Shown: one piece after another, positions 50,762 to 59,624 of the stretch
Layout of the letters: every line of letters begins with the position of its first letter
Position numbering within the stretch: position 1 is the first letter of the stretch
NCBI GenBank assembly: GCA_050246475.1
Contig: JBFWVZ010000003.1
Span: forward strand, 62,001 to 126,000
Source of the DNA: CADEEL01 sp050246475
Lineage (GTDB): Bacteria > Pseudomonadota > Alphaproteobacteria > Caulobacterales > Aquidulcibacteraceae
DNA length: 64,000 bases
Direction: 5' to 3'
Made by a program: the position numbers and the translations under genes
Notes under the pieces: generated by a model
Database searches by the model: none
The model's input: the letters and a program-made list of their open reading frames with translations, nothing else
Told to the model about the DNA's origin: nothing

Positions 50762-51445
50762 TTACGAGCGCTGCACGAGTTTTCCGTGATCCAAACCCAT
50801 CACACGATCCATGTAGCGTGTGAGCTCCAGATTGTGCGTGGCGATAAGCGCAGCGACGCCTTCGCTGCGTGTGAGATCGTAGAGCGCCTGGAAGACGAGG
50901 GCGGAGGTGTCCGGATCGAGGTTCCCGGTCGGCTCGTCCGCCAGGAGAATGCTCGGATTGTTGACCAGCGAGCGTGCGATGGCGACGCGCTGCTGCTCCC
51001 CGCCGGAAAGCTGCGCGGGCTGGTGATGCAGACGGTCGCCGAGGCCGAGTGAGGTGAGCAACCGCGCCGCTTCCGCGCGCGCTTCGCGGCGGCTGGCGCC
51101 GGCGATGAGGCGCGGGAGCGCGACGTTATCCTGCGCGTCGAACTCCTGAAGCAGATGGTGGAACTGATAGACGAACCCGATCTGTGCGCGGCGGAGCTTG
51201 GTGCGCCCCGCATCGTTCAAATCCCAAGCGGATTCACCGCGAATGAAGACATCGCCGCTTGAGGGACGCTCAAGCAGGCCGGCCGCGTGAAGCAAGGATG
51301 ACTTGCCCGAACCCGACGGGCCGACGAGGCCGACGATTTCGCCGGGGCGCAGTTCGAAATCGACGCCGGCGAGAACCACAAGTTCGCGTTCGCCCGATTT
51401 GAAGGCGCGTTTCAGGTTTCGCAATTCGAGGACGGCGTCACTCAT
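50762..51445 (-). CDS. lolD: Lipoprotein-releasing ABC transporter ATP-binding protein
   Basis: 227 residues. Walker A GPSGSGKSSLLHAAG, signature LSGGEQQRVAIARSL and Walker B ILLADEPTGNLD. LolD with LolC/E extracts outer-membrane lipoproteins from the inner membrane and hands them to LolA. Start ATG 51445 overlaps the end of the permease gene by 8 bases; same operon. Confidence 0.95.
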   Translation of the reverse strand: MSDAVLELRNLKRAFKSGERELVVLAGVDFELRPGEIVGLVGPSGSGKSSLLHAAGLLERPSSGDVFIRGESAWDLNDAGRTKLRRAQIGFVYQFHHLLQEFDAQDNVALPRLIAGASRREARAEAARLLTSLGLGDRLHHQPAQLSGGEQQRVAIARSLVNNPSILLADEPTGNLDPDTSALVFQALYDLTRSEGVAALIATHNLELTRYMDRVMGLDHGKLVQRS

Positions 51446-52712
51446 AGCGAAGCGCCTCGACCGGATCGAGCCGCGAAGCGCGGAAGGCGGTCGGCAAAGT
51501 CGCCACGAAGCTCATGAAGAGCGCCCATGAGGTGACGAGAATGACCTCGCCCCACTCGATGGAGGCGGGCAGCGATTCGAGCGAATAGACACTGCCGGGG
51601 AAGAGATCGAACCCGGTGATGGCTTCGAAGCCGTCCTGGATCGGGCCGATATAGGTGCACACGAGAACGCCGAGCGCGAGGCCCGCGATGGTGCCCGCGG
51701 TGCCGACGGAGGCGCCGGCGAGGAAGAAGATGCGCAGGATCGCGCCTTGCGTCGCGCCCATCGTGCGTAGGATCGCGATGTCGCGGCTCTTGTTCTTCAC
51801 CAGCATGACGAGGCCGGAAACGATGTTGAGCGCAGCAATTGCGACGATCATCATCAGGATGAGGCGCATGACGTTGCGCTCCACCACAAGCGCGCCGACG
51901 AGGCTCTCGTTCTGTGAACGCCAATCGTAGATTGCGACGTCTCCGCCGATGCGCTGGCGAAGCTGCATCATGATGGGGAGCGTGGCGTCTGGATTCTGCA
52001 AGCGCAGCTCCAGCTGATCGACGCCGGCGCCGCGGTTGAAAAGGATCTGCGCCTGTTCGAGCGGCATGTAGATGAGCGCGGAATCGTATTCCGCCATGCC
52101 GACGCTGAAGAGCCCGCCGATGGTGAAGCTCTTTCGTCGCGGCGAGAAGCCGAAGGGGGTTGCGGAGCCTTGCGGGGAGAGGATCGCGACAGACATGCCA
52201 GGCGCCACGCGCAGCCGCGCCGCAAGCCGATCGCCCAGGATGATGTCAGGCGCTTCGACGCCCACGAAATTATCGAGCGTGCCGCCTTCGCGGATCGTAT
52301 CCGCCACCTGGCGCAGGCGCAGGAGATCGTCGCGCCTTATGCCGCGCACATAGACTCCGGAGGAGATTCCATCCCCCACGGCGAGTGCTTGTTCGTCGAT
52401 GATGGGCGCGATGTTGGTGATGCCGGCCACCTGGCGCGCCTCGGCCATGATGCGGTTCACGTCCTGCGGCGGCAGCCCGCGCACATCGACATAGACGTGC
52501 CCGTTGACGCCCAAGATGCGCGCAAGCAGCGTTTCGCGGAAGCCGTTCATCACGCTCATGGTGATGATGAGCACCGCGACCGCCAGCATGATGCCCACGA
52601 AGGAGATGATGGAGATCATCGCCACGCCGCCCGCCTGACGCTTGGCGCGCAGATAGCGCGCCGCGAGCGTTCGTTCGTAGAGGCCGAAGGGCGGGGCGGA
52701 GCCTTCGCTCAT
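51438..52712 (-). CDS. lolC: Lipoprotein-releasing ABC transporter permease (LolC/LolE type)
   Basis: 424 residues. FtsX/MacB-type topology: first helix after a short N-terminus (MISIISFVGIMLAVAVLIITMSVMNGFRETLLARILG), a large periplasmic domain, then three helices near the end. The single-permease arrangement (homodimer LolF-like or C/E) is common in alphaproteobacteria; I saw no second permease here. Start ATG 52712. Confidence 0.93.
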   Translation of the reverse strand: MSEGSAPPFGLYERTLAARYLRAKRQAGGVAMISIISFVGIMLAVAVLIITMSVMNGFRETLLARILGVNGHVYVDVRGLPPQDVNRIMAEARQVAGITNIAPIIDEQALAVGDGISSGVYVRGIRRDDLLRLRQVADTIREGGTLDNFVGVEAPDIILGDRLAARLRVAPGMSVAILSPQGSATPFGFSPRRKSFTIGGLFSVGMAEYDSALIYMPLEQAQILFNRGAGVDQLELRLQNPDATLPIMMQLRQRIGGDVAIYDWRSQNESLVGALVVERNVMRLILMMIVAIAALNIVSGLVMLVKNKSRDIAILRTMGATQGAILRIFFLAGASVGTAGTIAGLALGVLVCTYIGPIQDGFEAITGFDLFPGSVYSLESLPASIEWGEVILVTSWALFMSFVATLPTAFRASRLDPVEALRYE

Positions 52713-52723
52713 ACTTTGCTTTC

Positions 52724-52826
52724 TCCTCCCCCTGAAAGGGGGAGGCCGGGAGGGGGTGAGCGTCCAGGCTTCCGGCGATCGTGCTTACCCCCTCGTACTC
52801 CCCCTTGCAGGGGGAGGGGCGGCGAG
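52724..52826. repeat. Family A double-hairpin repeat between lolC and proS
   Basis: CTCCTCCCCCTGAAAGGGGGAGG with gggagggggtgag on the left; taccccctcgta with CTCCCCCTTGCAGGGGGAG on the right. It lies in the gap between the proS stop and the lolC start, both on minus. Confidence 0.75.
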
Positions 52827-52845
52827 CGTTGCGGCAATCGAAACA

Positions 52846-54165
52846 TCATGCGCTCGTGAGTTTGTTGAGCGCGGCGTCGAGCGAGAGTTCCTCACGCGCG
52901 CCGGTCTTGCGGTCCTTCACTTCGACCACGCCCTTTTCGACCCCCTTGGGGCCGACGATGATCTGCGTGGGAATGCCGATCAGATCCATGGTGGAGAATT
53001 TCGCTCCCGGCCGCGCATCGGTGTCGTCGAGAAGTGGATCGCGCCCGGCCGCGATCAACGCCTCGTAGGCTTTCTGCGACGCTTCGTCCGTTTTCGGATC
53101 GCCGGCCTTCAAATTGACGACCGCCGCCCCGAAGGGCGCGGCCGCCTCCGGCCAAATGATGCCCGCGTCGTCATGGCTGGCTTCGATGATGCCGCCGACA
53201 AGGCGCGAAACGCCGATGCCGTAAGAGCCCATGTGAACCGGGCGCTCCTGGCCGTCCGCGCCCATGACGTTGGCCTTCATGGGCTTCGAATACTTTTCGC
53301 CGAAGTAGAAAATGTGGCCGACTTCGATGCCGCGCGCGGAAAGCCGCCGCTTTTCGGGCACCGCCTTCTCGAATTCGTCCTGATTGTGCATCTCGTCGGT
53401 CGCCGCGTAGAGCGCGGTGCGCTTGTCCACGATGGGCTGAAGATCGCCGCGGAAATCGACGTCGCCCGGCGCTGGCATGTCAACCAGATCGCTATCGCAA
53501 TAAACTTGGCTCTCGCCCGTGTCGGCGAGGATGATGAACTCGTGGGAGAGATCGCCGCCGATGGGGCCCGTATCGGCGCGCATCGGGATCGCTTTGAGGC
53601 CCAGGCGCGCAAACGTGTTGAGATAAGCGACGAACATCCGATTGTACGCCGCACGCGCGCCGGCCTCGTCCACATCGAACGAGTAAGCGTCCTTCATCAG
53701 GAACTCGCGCCCCCGCATCACGCCGAAGCGAGGGCGCACCTCGTCCCGGAACTTCCATTGGATGTTGTAAAGATTGAGCGGGAGATCGCGGTAGCTCTTC
53801 ACGAACGCGCGGAAAACGTCGGTGACGACTTCCTCGGCGGTGGGGCCAAAGAGGATGTCGCGCTTGTGGCGGTCCACGATGCGCAGCATCTCGGCGCCGT
53901 AATCGTCGTACCGGCCGCTCTCGCGCCAGAGATCGGCGCTCTGCATCGTGGGCATGAGGATTTCGACGGCGCCGGAGCGGTTTTGCTCCTCGCGCACAAC
54001 CTGCTCGATCTTCTTGAGAACCTTGAGCCCGAGCGGCAGCCACACATAAATGCCCGCGCTCTGTTGGCGGATCATGCCGGCGCGCAGCATGAGACGATGC
54101 GACACGATCTGCGCTTCGGCCGGCGTGTCCTTCATCACCGGCAGGAAAAAACGGCTGAGACGCAA
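52846..54165 (-). CDS. proS: Prolyl-tRNA synthetase, short alphaproteobacterial type
   Basis: 439 residues. Class II motifs: RLMLRAGMIRQQSAGIYVWLPLG (motif 1), RFGVMRGREFLMKDAYSF (motif 2) and GSYGIGVSRLVGGIIE (motif 3). It lacks the editing insertion found in the long bacterial enzyme, as expected in alphaproteobacteria. Divergent from dnaE with promoter-like sequences between them. Confidence 0.96.
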   Translation of the reverse strand: MRLSRFFLPVMKDTPAEAQIVSHRLMLRAGMIRQQSAGIYVWLPLGLKVLKKIEQVVREEQNRSGAVEILMPTMQSADLWRESGRYDDYGAEMLRIVDRHKRDILFGPTAEEVVTDVFRAFVKSYRDLPLNLYNIQWKFRDEVRPRFGVMRGREFLMKDAYSFDVDEAGARAAYNRMFVAYLNTFARLGLKAIPMRADTGPIGGDLSHEFIILADTGESQVYCDSDLVDMPAPGDVDFRGDLQPIVDKRTALYAATDEMHNQDEFEKAVPEKRRLSARGIEVGHIFYFGEKYSKPMKANVMGADGQERPVHMGSYGIGVSRLVGGIIEASHDDAGIIWPEAAAPFGAAVVNLKAGDPKTDEASQKAYEALIAAGRDPLLDDTDARPGAKFSTMDLIGIPTQIIVGPKGVEKGVVEVKDRKTGAREELSLDAALNKLTSA

Positions 54166-54188
54166 GAGAGGCTCCTAGAGGCGCGCCC

Positions 54189-54216
54189 TGATAGACCGCG
54201 CCGCGAGGGGCGGCAA
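54189..54216 (-). promoter_or_regulatory. Putative proS promoter
   Basis: Minus strand -35 TTGCCG (54216-54211), 16-base spacer, -10 CTATCA (54194-54189), 24 bases before the proS ATG. Confidence 0.5.
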
Positions 54217-54234
54217 ACGGCGTTCAAGCTGGCG

Positions 54235-54263
54235 TTGCACGTGGAACAAAACGTGAATATGGT
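54235..54263 (+). promoter_or_regulatory. Putative dnaE promoter
   Basis: TTGCAC (54235-54240), 17-base spacer, TATGGT (54258-54263), about 50 bases before the dnaE ATG. Confidence 0.45.
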
Positions 54264-54313
54264 TACGGTGAGAATCGCGCTTAGTGAGGCGCGGCATTCT
54301 CGGGCGAGGCTTG

Positions 54314-57300
54314 ATGGCGGGCGACGACCTCTTCGTGCATTTGCGGGCGCGGTCCGCGTATTCGCTGCTCGAAAGCATGCTGCACGTCAAAGATCTGGCG
54401 AAGATCGCGGCGGCGCAGGGCATGCCGGCGCTGGGCGTCGCGGATACGAACAACCTCTTCGGCGCGCTCGAATATTCCGAAGCAGCGGCGGAGAAGGGCG
54501 TGCAGCCGATCGTCGGGTGCGCGCTGACCGTTAAAGCCGAAAGCGCGACCGGGACGATCGTTCTCATTGCGCAGAGCGAGGCGGGCTATGGGCGGCTGAT
54601 GCAGCTTGCCTCCGCCGCGCACCTCGATGTGAGCGCGCAGGAAGAGCCGCACGTGCCGTTCGCACGGCTCATCGAGAACACGGACGGGCTCATTGCCTTG
54701 ACGGGCGGCGCGGAAAGCCCGCTTGCGGCGCTCTTGGAGCTTAACAAGATCGAGGAGGCGGAGGCGCTGCTTGCGGGGTTCGCGGCGGCCTTCCCGCAAC
54801 GCCTCTATGTGGAGCTGCAGCGGCACGGCGAACCGATCGAGGCGCAGACGGAAGGTGCGCTTGTCGATCTCGCCTACAAGCTCGATTTGCCGCTCGTGGC
54901 CACCAACGACGTGCGCTTCAAAAAGCGCGCCGATCACAAGCCGCACGATGCGCTGATGTGCATCGCGGCCTCTTCGTACCTGGGCGAGACGGAGCGGCCG
55001 AAGGTCACGGATCAGCACTACTTTAAGAGCGCCGCGGAGATGCGTGCGCTTTTCAGCGATCTGCCTGAGGCGTGCGACAACACCATCGAAATCGCGAAGC
55101 GCTGCGCGTTCCGCGTGAAGCCGCGCAAACCGATCCTGCCGCGCTTCACGACCGAAGCGGGGCGCGACGAGCCGGCGGAATTGATCGCGCAGGCTGAGGA
55201 GGGATTGCGCCGGCGGTTGGAGGCGCTCGGGCCGGACGGGATGGTCGCGAACGAAGAGACGTACAGGGAGCGTCTCAAGTTCGAGTTGAACGTCATCATA
55301 CAGATGCAGTTCGCGGGCTACTTCCTGATCGTTGCGGACTTTATCCAATGGGCGAAGGGCCACGGCATTCCAGTGGGGCCGGGGCGCGGATCGGGCGCGG
55401 GCTCGCTTGTGGCGTGGGCGCTGACGATCACCGATCTCGATCCGCTGCGGTATGGCTTGCTGTTCGAGCGCTTCCTCAATCCAGAGCGCGTGTCGATGCC
55501 GGACTTCGACATCGATTTCTGCCAGGAGCGCCGCGGCGAGGTGATCGACTATGTTGCGCAGCGCTACGGCAAGGAGCGCGTGGCGCAGATCATCACGTTC
55601 GGCACGCTGCAAGCGCGCGCCGTTGTGCGCGATGTCGGGCGCGTGATGCAGCTGCCTTTCGGCCAAGTGGACCGCTTGGCGAAGCTCATCCCCGCGAACC
55701 CCGCCGATCCTGTCGATCTGAAGCGTGCGCAGGAGATTGAGCCGCGCATCGGCGAGATGATGGCGGCCGAGCCGGAGATCAAGGAGCTCATCGGCACCGC
55801 CGAGCGGCTGGAAGGCTTGCACCGCAACGCCTCGACGCACGCGGCGGGTGTTGTGATCGGAGATCGGCCATTGCAGGAGCTTGTCGCGCTCTATCGCGAT
55901 CCGCGTTCGGATATGCCCGCGACGCAGTTCAACATGAAATGGGTCGAAGCCGCTGGCCTGGTGAAGTTCGACTTCCTGGGCTTGAAGACGCTCACGGTGC
56001 TTGACCGCGCGCTGGGTTACCTCCGGCAGCGCGACATCAATCTCGATCTCGCGCGCATCCCGCTCGATGACGAGCCGACCTACGAACTGATGCGCGCGGG
56101 CAAGACCTTCGGGGTGTTCCAACTCGAAGGCCAGGGCATGCGCGACACGCTGCGCAAGGTGCGCCCGACGACGCTCGACGACATCATCGCGCTCATCTCG
56201 CTCTATCGCCCCGGCCCGATGAAGAACATCGACGTCTATGCGAACGTGAAGCACGAGGTGGAGCAGGCGGAATATCCGCACGAACTCATCAAACCGATCC
56301 TCGAAGAGACCTACGGCGTCATCATCTATCAAGAGCAGGTGATGCAGATCGCGCAGGCGCTCTCGGGCTACAGCCTGGGCGAGGCCGATCTTCTGCGCCG
56401 GGCGATGGGCAAGAAGCTGCCCGCCGAAATGCGCAAACAGAAGCAGCGTTTTCTCGAAGGCGCGACGGCAAAGGGCGTGAAAGAGACGACGGCCTCGTAC
56501 ATTTTCGATCTGGTCGAGGAATTCGCCGGCTACGGCTTCAACAAATCGCACGCTGCGGCGTACGCGGTGGTCGCGTACCAAACGGCCTATCTCAAAGCGA
56601 ATTATCCGGTGGAGTTCACCGCCGCTTCGATGAGCCTCGATCTCTCAAACAGCGAGAAACTCGCGGCCTTCCATCAAGACGCGCGGCGCATCGGCGTCCG
56701 GATTCTGCCGCCGGACATCAACGCGTCGGAAGCGGACTTCAGCGTCGAGCGGGACAAAGACGGAGAATTGGCCGTTCGCTACGCGCTGGGCGCGGTGCGC
56801 AATGTGGGCTTGGCGGCGATGGAGAGCGTCGTCGCGGAGCGCAAGGCGAATGGCGCGTTCAAGACGCTCTTCGATTTTGCCGAGCGGCTCGATCCGAAAT
56901 CGGTGAACAAGCGCCAGCTTGAAAATCTCGCGAAGTCCGGCGCGTTCGACAGCGTGGAGAAGGAGCGCGCGCGCGTCTTCGCCGCATGCGAGACGCTCGC
57001 CGCCTACGCGCAGCGCGCGGCGGAAGAGCGCGAAAGCTCGCAAGCCAGCCTCTTCGGCGCCGAAGAGCCGAGCGTGCGGCCGTTGCTGCCGAAGGCGCCT
57101 GCGTGGTCAGGGCAGGACAAGCTCGATTTCGAGCGCGAGAGCGTCGGGTTCTATCTTTCGGGGCATCCGCTTTCGGATTTTTTCGCCTCCCCGCTCTCCA
57201 ACGATTTCATGAGCTACGCCGACATCGTCGAAGAGGGCGAGACGGAGCCGCGCACCTATCCGATGGCGGGCGTCGTGCGGGCGATGAAGTCGCGGCCGGC

Positions 57301-57739
57301 GCAATCGGGCGGCACGCTCGCTTGGGTGACGTTCTCCGATCCGACCGGCGAGTACGAAACGATCGTGATGCCGGAGCAATACGCCGTCGCGCGCGAGACG
57401 CTGCAGACGGGCAAGGCGTTCGTCTTCCGCGGGCGCACGCGCTGGCGCGACGGCGATTTGAAGATGGCGGCGGAAGGCTTCCGCCCGATCGAGGCGGCAG
57501 AGGCGGCTGCGCTGACGGATTTGAAGATTGTTCTGAAGGAAGGCGCGCCGCTTCACGTGTTGGCGGAAACGATCCGCGCGCTGGCGCCTCCGGCGCCGGG
57601 CGAGGCGCGGCCTTTGAGGCTGATCCTCCGTTTGAACGACGGGCGAGAGGTCGAGGTCGCGGCGCCGGGCACCTACCCGGCCGGCCCCGGCGCGCGCGCG
57701 GCGATGAAAGCGGCGAAGGGCGTGGAGCGGGTGATCTAG
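54314..57739 (+). CDS. dnaE: DNA polymerase III alpha subunit
   Basis: 1141 residues from ATG 54314 (a GTG at 54284 would add 10 residues; MAGDDLFVHLRARSAYSLLES is the typical opening). N-terminal PHP domain with metal histidines partly lost (RSAYS rather than HSDYS), so intrinsic proofreading is doubtful. Catalytic aspartates in PDFDIDF (D399, D401) and GRGSGAGSLVAW. Tandem helix-hairpin-helix and OB domain near the C-terminus. Replicative polymerase; proofreading would need DnaQ from elsewhere. Confidence 0.97.
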   Translation: MAGDDLFVHLRARSAYSLLESMLHVKDLAKIAAAQGMPALGVADTNNLFGALEYSEAAAEKGVQPIVGCALTVKAESATGTIVLIAQSEAGYGRLMQLASAAHLDVSAQEEPHVPFARLIENTDGLIALTGGAESPLAALLELNKIEEAEALLAGFAAAFPQRLYVELQRHGEPIEAQTEGALVDLAYKLDLPLVATNDVRFKKRADHKPHDALMCIAASSYLGETERPKVTDQHYFKSAAEMRALFSDLPEACDNTIEIAKRCAFRVKPRKPILPRFTTEAGRDEPAELIAQAEEGLRRRLEALGPDGMVANEETYRERLKFELNVIIQMQFAGYFLIVADFIQWAKGHGIPVGPGRGSGAGSLVAWALTITDLDPLRYGLLFERFLNPERVSMPDFDIDFCQERRGEVIDYVAQRYGKERVAQIITFGTLQARAVVRDVGRVMQLPFGQVDRLAKLIPANPADPVDLKRAQEIEPRIGEMMAAEPEIKELIGTAERLEGLHRNASTHAAGVVIGDRPLQELVALYRDPRSDMPATQFNMKWVEAAGLVKFDFLGLKTLTVLDRALGYLRQRDINLDLARIPLDDEPTYELMRAGKTFGVFQLEGQGMRDTLRKVRPTTLDDIIALISLYRPGPMKNIDVYANVKHEVEQAEYPHELIKPILEETYGVIIYQEQVMQIAQALSGYSLGEADLLRRAMGKKLPAEMRKQKQRFLEGATAKGVKETTASYIFDLVEEFAGYGFNKSHAAAYAVVAYQTAYLKANYPVEFTAASMSLDLSNSEKLAAFHQDARRIGVRILPPDINASEADFSVERDKDGELAVRYALGAVRNVGLAAMESVVAERKANGAFKTLFDFAERLDPKSVNKRQLENLAKSGAFDSVEKERARVFAACETLAAYAQRAAEERESSQASLFGAEEPSVRPLLPKAPAWSGQDKLDFERESVGFYLSGHPLSDFFASPLSNDFMSYADIVEEGETEPRTYPMAGVVRAMKSRPAQSGGTLAWVTFSDPTGEYETIVMPEQYAVARETLQTGKAFVFRGRTRWRDGDLKMAAEGFRPIEAAEAAALTDLKIVLKEGAPLHVLAETIRALAPPAPGEARPLRLILRLNDGREVEVAAPGTYPAGPGARAAMKAAKGVERVI

Positions 57740-57782
57740 GCTGGGTTCCGGATCGCGCCTGCGGCGCGTCCGGAATGACGGA
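57738..57782. repeat. Short family B palindrome after dnaE
   Basis: gttccggatcgcgcctgcgg and cgcgtccggaatgacgg: a tccgga...tccgga palindrome. A similar unit lies after the next gene at 58487-58529, so the alpha/beta-hydrolase gene is bracketed by two like copies. Confidence 0.6.
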
Positions 57783-57809
57783 GCTTGGGCAGCGGTTTAG
57801 CCTCTGCGG

Positions 57810-58481
57810 ATGAGTGCGGCTCAGGCCATCACCTTTCCATTGGACGGCGAGCGGAGCGTTTCGGGCTTGCTCATCGCGCCCGCCGATGCGCGGGCGCTCT
57901 ACGTCTTTGCGCATGGCGCCGGCGCCGGGATGACGCATCCTGGCATGGCGCTCGTGGCGGAGGCGTTGGCGGAACGCGGGATCGCGACGCTGCGGTTTCA
58001 GTTTCCGTACATGGAGGCCGGATCGAAGCGGCCCGATGCGCCGAAGATTGCGCACGCGGCGGTGCAGGCGGCGGTGAGGGAGGCGGGGCGGCTCAGGCCC
58101 AATTTGCCGCTCTTCGCGGGCGGACGTTCGTTCGGCGGGCGGATGACATCGCAGGCGCAGGCGCTCGAGCCGTTGCCCGGCGTGCGCGGGCTCGTCTTTC
58201 TCGGGTTTCCGCTGCACCCGTCGGGGAAGCCGTCCATCGAGCGGGCGGCGCACCTCGCGGATGTCTCCATCCCGATGCTCTTCCTTCAGGGCGAGAAGGA
58301 TGCGTTGGCCGAGCCCGATCTCATCAAACCGGTGATTGCCGGGCTCGGGGCTCGGGCTTCGTTGGTTTCGTTCGAGGGCGCGGACCATTCCTTCCGAGTG
58401 CCGAAGAAGCTCGCGCCGGCCGGCGGTATGGAGGCGGCGCTGGCGGACGTGGCGGCGGGGTGGATGGGGCGGTTGAGCTAG
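57810..58481 (+). CDS. Alpha/beta hydrolase (Tex30/KANL3-like)
   Basis: 223 residues. FAHGAGAGMTHPGM (oxyanion loop), nucleophile elbow GGRSFGGRM, catalytic aspartate region FLQGEKDALAEPD and histidine in GADHSFRV. This outline fits the small dienelactone-hydrolase-like group with the GRSFGG elbow. Substrate unknown. Confidence 0.85.
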   Translation: MSAAQAITFPLDGERSVSGLLIAPADARALYVFAHGAGAGMTHPGMALVAEALAERGIATLRFQFPYMEAGSKRPDAPKIAHAAVQAAVREAGRLRPNLPLFAGGRSFGGRMTSQAQALEPLPGVRGLVFLGFPLHPSGKPSIERAAHLADVSIPMLFLQGEKDALAEPDLIKPVIAGLGARASLVSFEGADHSFRVPKKLAPAGGMEAALADVAAGWMGRLS

Positions 58482-58486
58482 CCGGA

Positions 58487-58529
58487 AGCTGGGTCCCGGA
58501 TCGCGCTTCGCGCGTCCGGGATGACGGGA
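58487..58529. repeat. Short family B palindrome before rpsB
   Basis: ctgggtcccggatcgcgctt then cgcgcgtccgggatgacggg; same form as 57738-57782. Confidence 0.6.
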
Positions 58530-58555
58530 GCAGACGAGGGGACGGACTGGGCGGG

Positions 58556-58583
58556 TTGCGCCCAAAGCCCTCTTTCCCTATAT
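58556..58583 (+). promoter_or_regulatory. Putative promoter of the rpsB operon
   Basis: TTGCGC (58556-58561), 16-base spacer, CTATAT (58578-58583). It leaves a leader of about 120 bases before rpsB that contains an inverted repeat gcctgg/ccaggc (58639-58676). Confidence 0.5.
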
Positions 58584-58638
58584 CCCGCGCCACTTCGCAC
58601 GCGGGAGCGGCGCGGAACGCATGTTCTGCTCCATCCGG

Positions 58639-58676
58639 TGCCTGGCCCCCAGAAATCCGTTTCCAGGACCAGGCGT
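58639..58676 (+). promoter_or_regulatory. Hairpin in the rpsB leader
   Basis: gcctgg...ccaggc with a loop of about 26 bases that itself can fold further. Ribosomal protein leaders, including those of rpsB, often bind their own product; whether this one does is not known from the sequence. Confidence 0.35.
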
Positions 58677-58712
58677 CTTCCCGCGGAGGACCAACCGGTA
58701 AAGGACAAACAC

Positions 58713-59501
58713 ATGGCGCTGCCTGAGTTCAGCATGCGCCAGCTTTTGGAAGCTGGCGCGCATTTCGGTCACCAGACCCATCGTTGGAACCCGAAGATGG
58801 ACCGCTACATCTTCGGCGTCCGCTCCAACATTCACATCCTCGATCTCTCCCAATCGGTGCCGCTCTTGCACCAAGCGCTCGTCAAAGTGCGCGAGACGGC
58901 GGCCGCGGGCGGGCGCATCCTCTTCGTCGGCACGAAGCGGCAGGCGTCCGATCACATCAAAGCATCCGCGCAGCGCTCGGCGCAGTACTTCATCAACCAG
59001 CGCTGGCTCGGCGGCACGCTGACCAATTGGCAGACGGTGTCGAAGTCGATCGCGCGCCTGCGTGAGCTCGATGCGCTAGTTTCCGGTGAAGGCAAGACGG
59101 GCCTCACCAAGAAGGAAGTGCTGACGCTGACGCGCGAGCGCGACAAGCTCGATCGTTCGTTGGGCGGCATCGCCTCCATGGGCGGCATCCCGGACCTCAT
59201 GTTCGTGATCGACACGAACAAGGAAGCGATCGCGATCCAGGAAGCCAAGAAGCTCAACATTCCGGTCGTCGCCATCGTCGACTCGAATTGCGATCCCGAC
59301 GAGGTCACGTTCCCGATCCCGGGCAACGATGACGCTGCGCGCGCGATCCAGCTCTATTGCGATCTCATCGCCGACGCGATCATCGACGGCCTTGAAGAAG
59401 GCCAGGTGCGTTCGGGCGTCGATATCGGCGCGAGCGCGCGTCCGCGTGCGGAAGCCGCCCTCGCCGCGGCGCCTGAAGAACAGCCGCAAGCACAAGCATA
59501 A
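58713..59501 (+). CDS. rpsB: 30S ribosomal protein S2
   Basis: 262 residues from ATG 58713; the longer frame to 58521 has no ribosome site and is rejected. Motifs RQLLEAGAHFGHQTHRWNPKM, GGRILFVGTKRQA, NQRWLGGTLTNW and the C-terminal IPGNDDAARAIQLYCDLIADAI define S2. Short Ala-rich tail. First gene of the rpsB-tsf-pyrH-frr-uppS-cdsA-dxr block. Confidence 0.97.
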   Translation: MALPEFSMRQLLEAGAHFGHQTHRWNPKMDRYIFGVRSNIHILDLSQSVPLLHQALVKVRETAAAGGRILFVGTKRQASDHIKASAQRSAQYFINQRWLGGTLTNWQTVSKSIARLRELDALVSGEGKTGLTKKEVLTLTRERDKLDRSLGGIASMGGIPDLMFVIDTNKEAIAIQEAKKLNIPVVAIVDSNCDPDEVTFPIPGNDDAARAIQLYCDLIADAIIDGLEEGQVRSGVDIGASARPRAEAALAAAPEEQPQAQA

Positions 59502-59515
59502 GCACCGCGTTTTGC

Positions 59516-59602
59516 GCTCCCATCCCGGCCGCGCGACGCGCGGGCCGGGGTTCGGCGCACATGCAATGGGCCCTGGCGTCAGAAGCGCCGGGATGACGAA
59601 AC
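59516..59602. repeat. Family B palindromic repeat between rpsB and tsf
   Basis: gctcccatcccggccgcgcg, a ggccggggt part, and gaagcgccgggatgacg: nested inverted repeats in a 123-base gap between two genes usually cotranscribed. It may reduce tsf relative to rpsB or only be neutral filler. Confidence 0.6.
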
Positions 59603-59624
59603 GAAAGAAGTGAAGGAGCTCGAA

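Noticed and set aside
54217..54257. LexA box before dnaE
   Set aside because: A GTTC followed by a near GTT is present, but the seven-base spacing of the alphaproteobacterial SOS box is not met.
54281..56581. 766-codon open frame on the minus strand inside dnaE
   Set aside because: An antisense shadow of dnaE codon bias with no recognisable motif or ribosome site.
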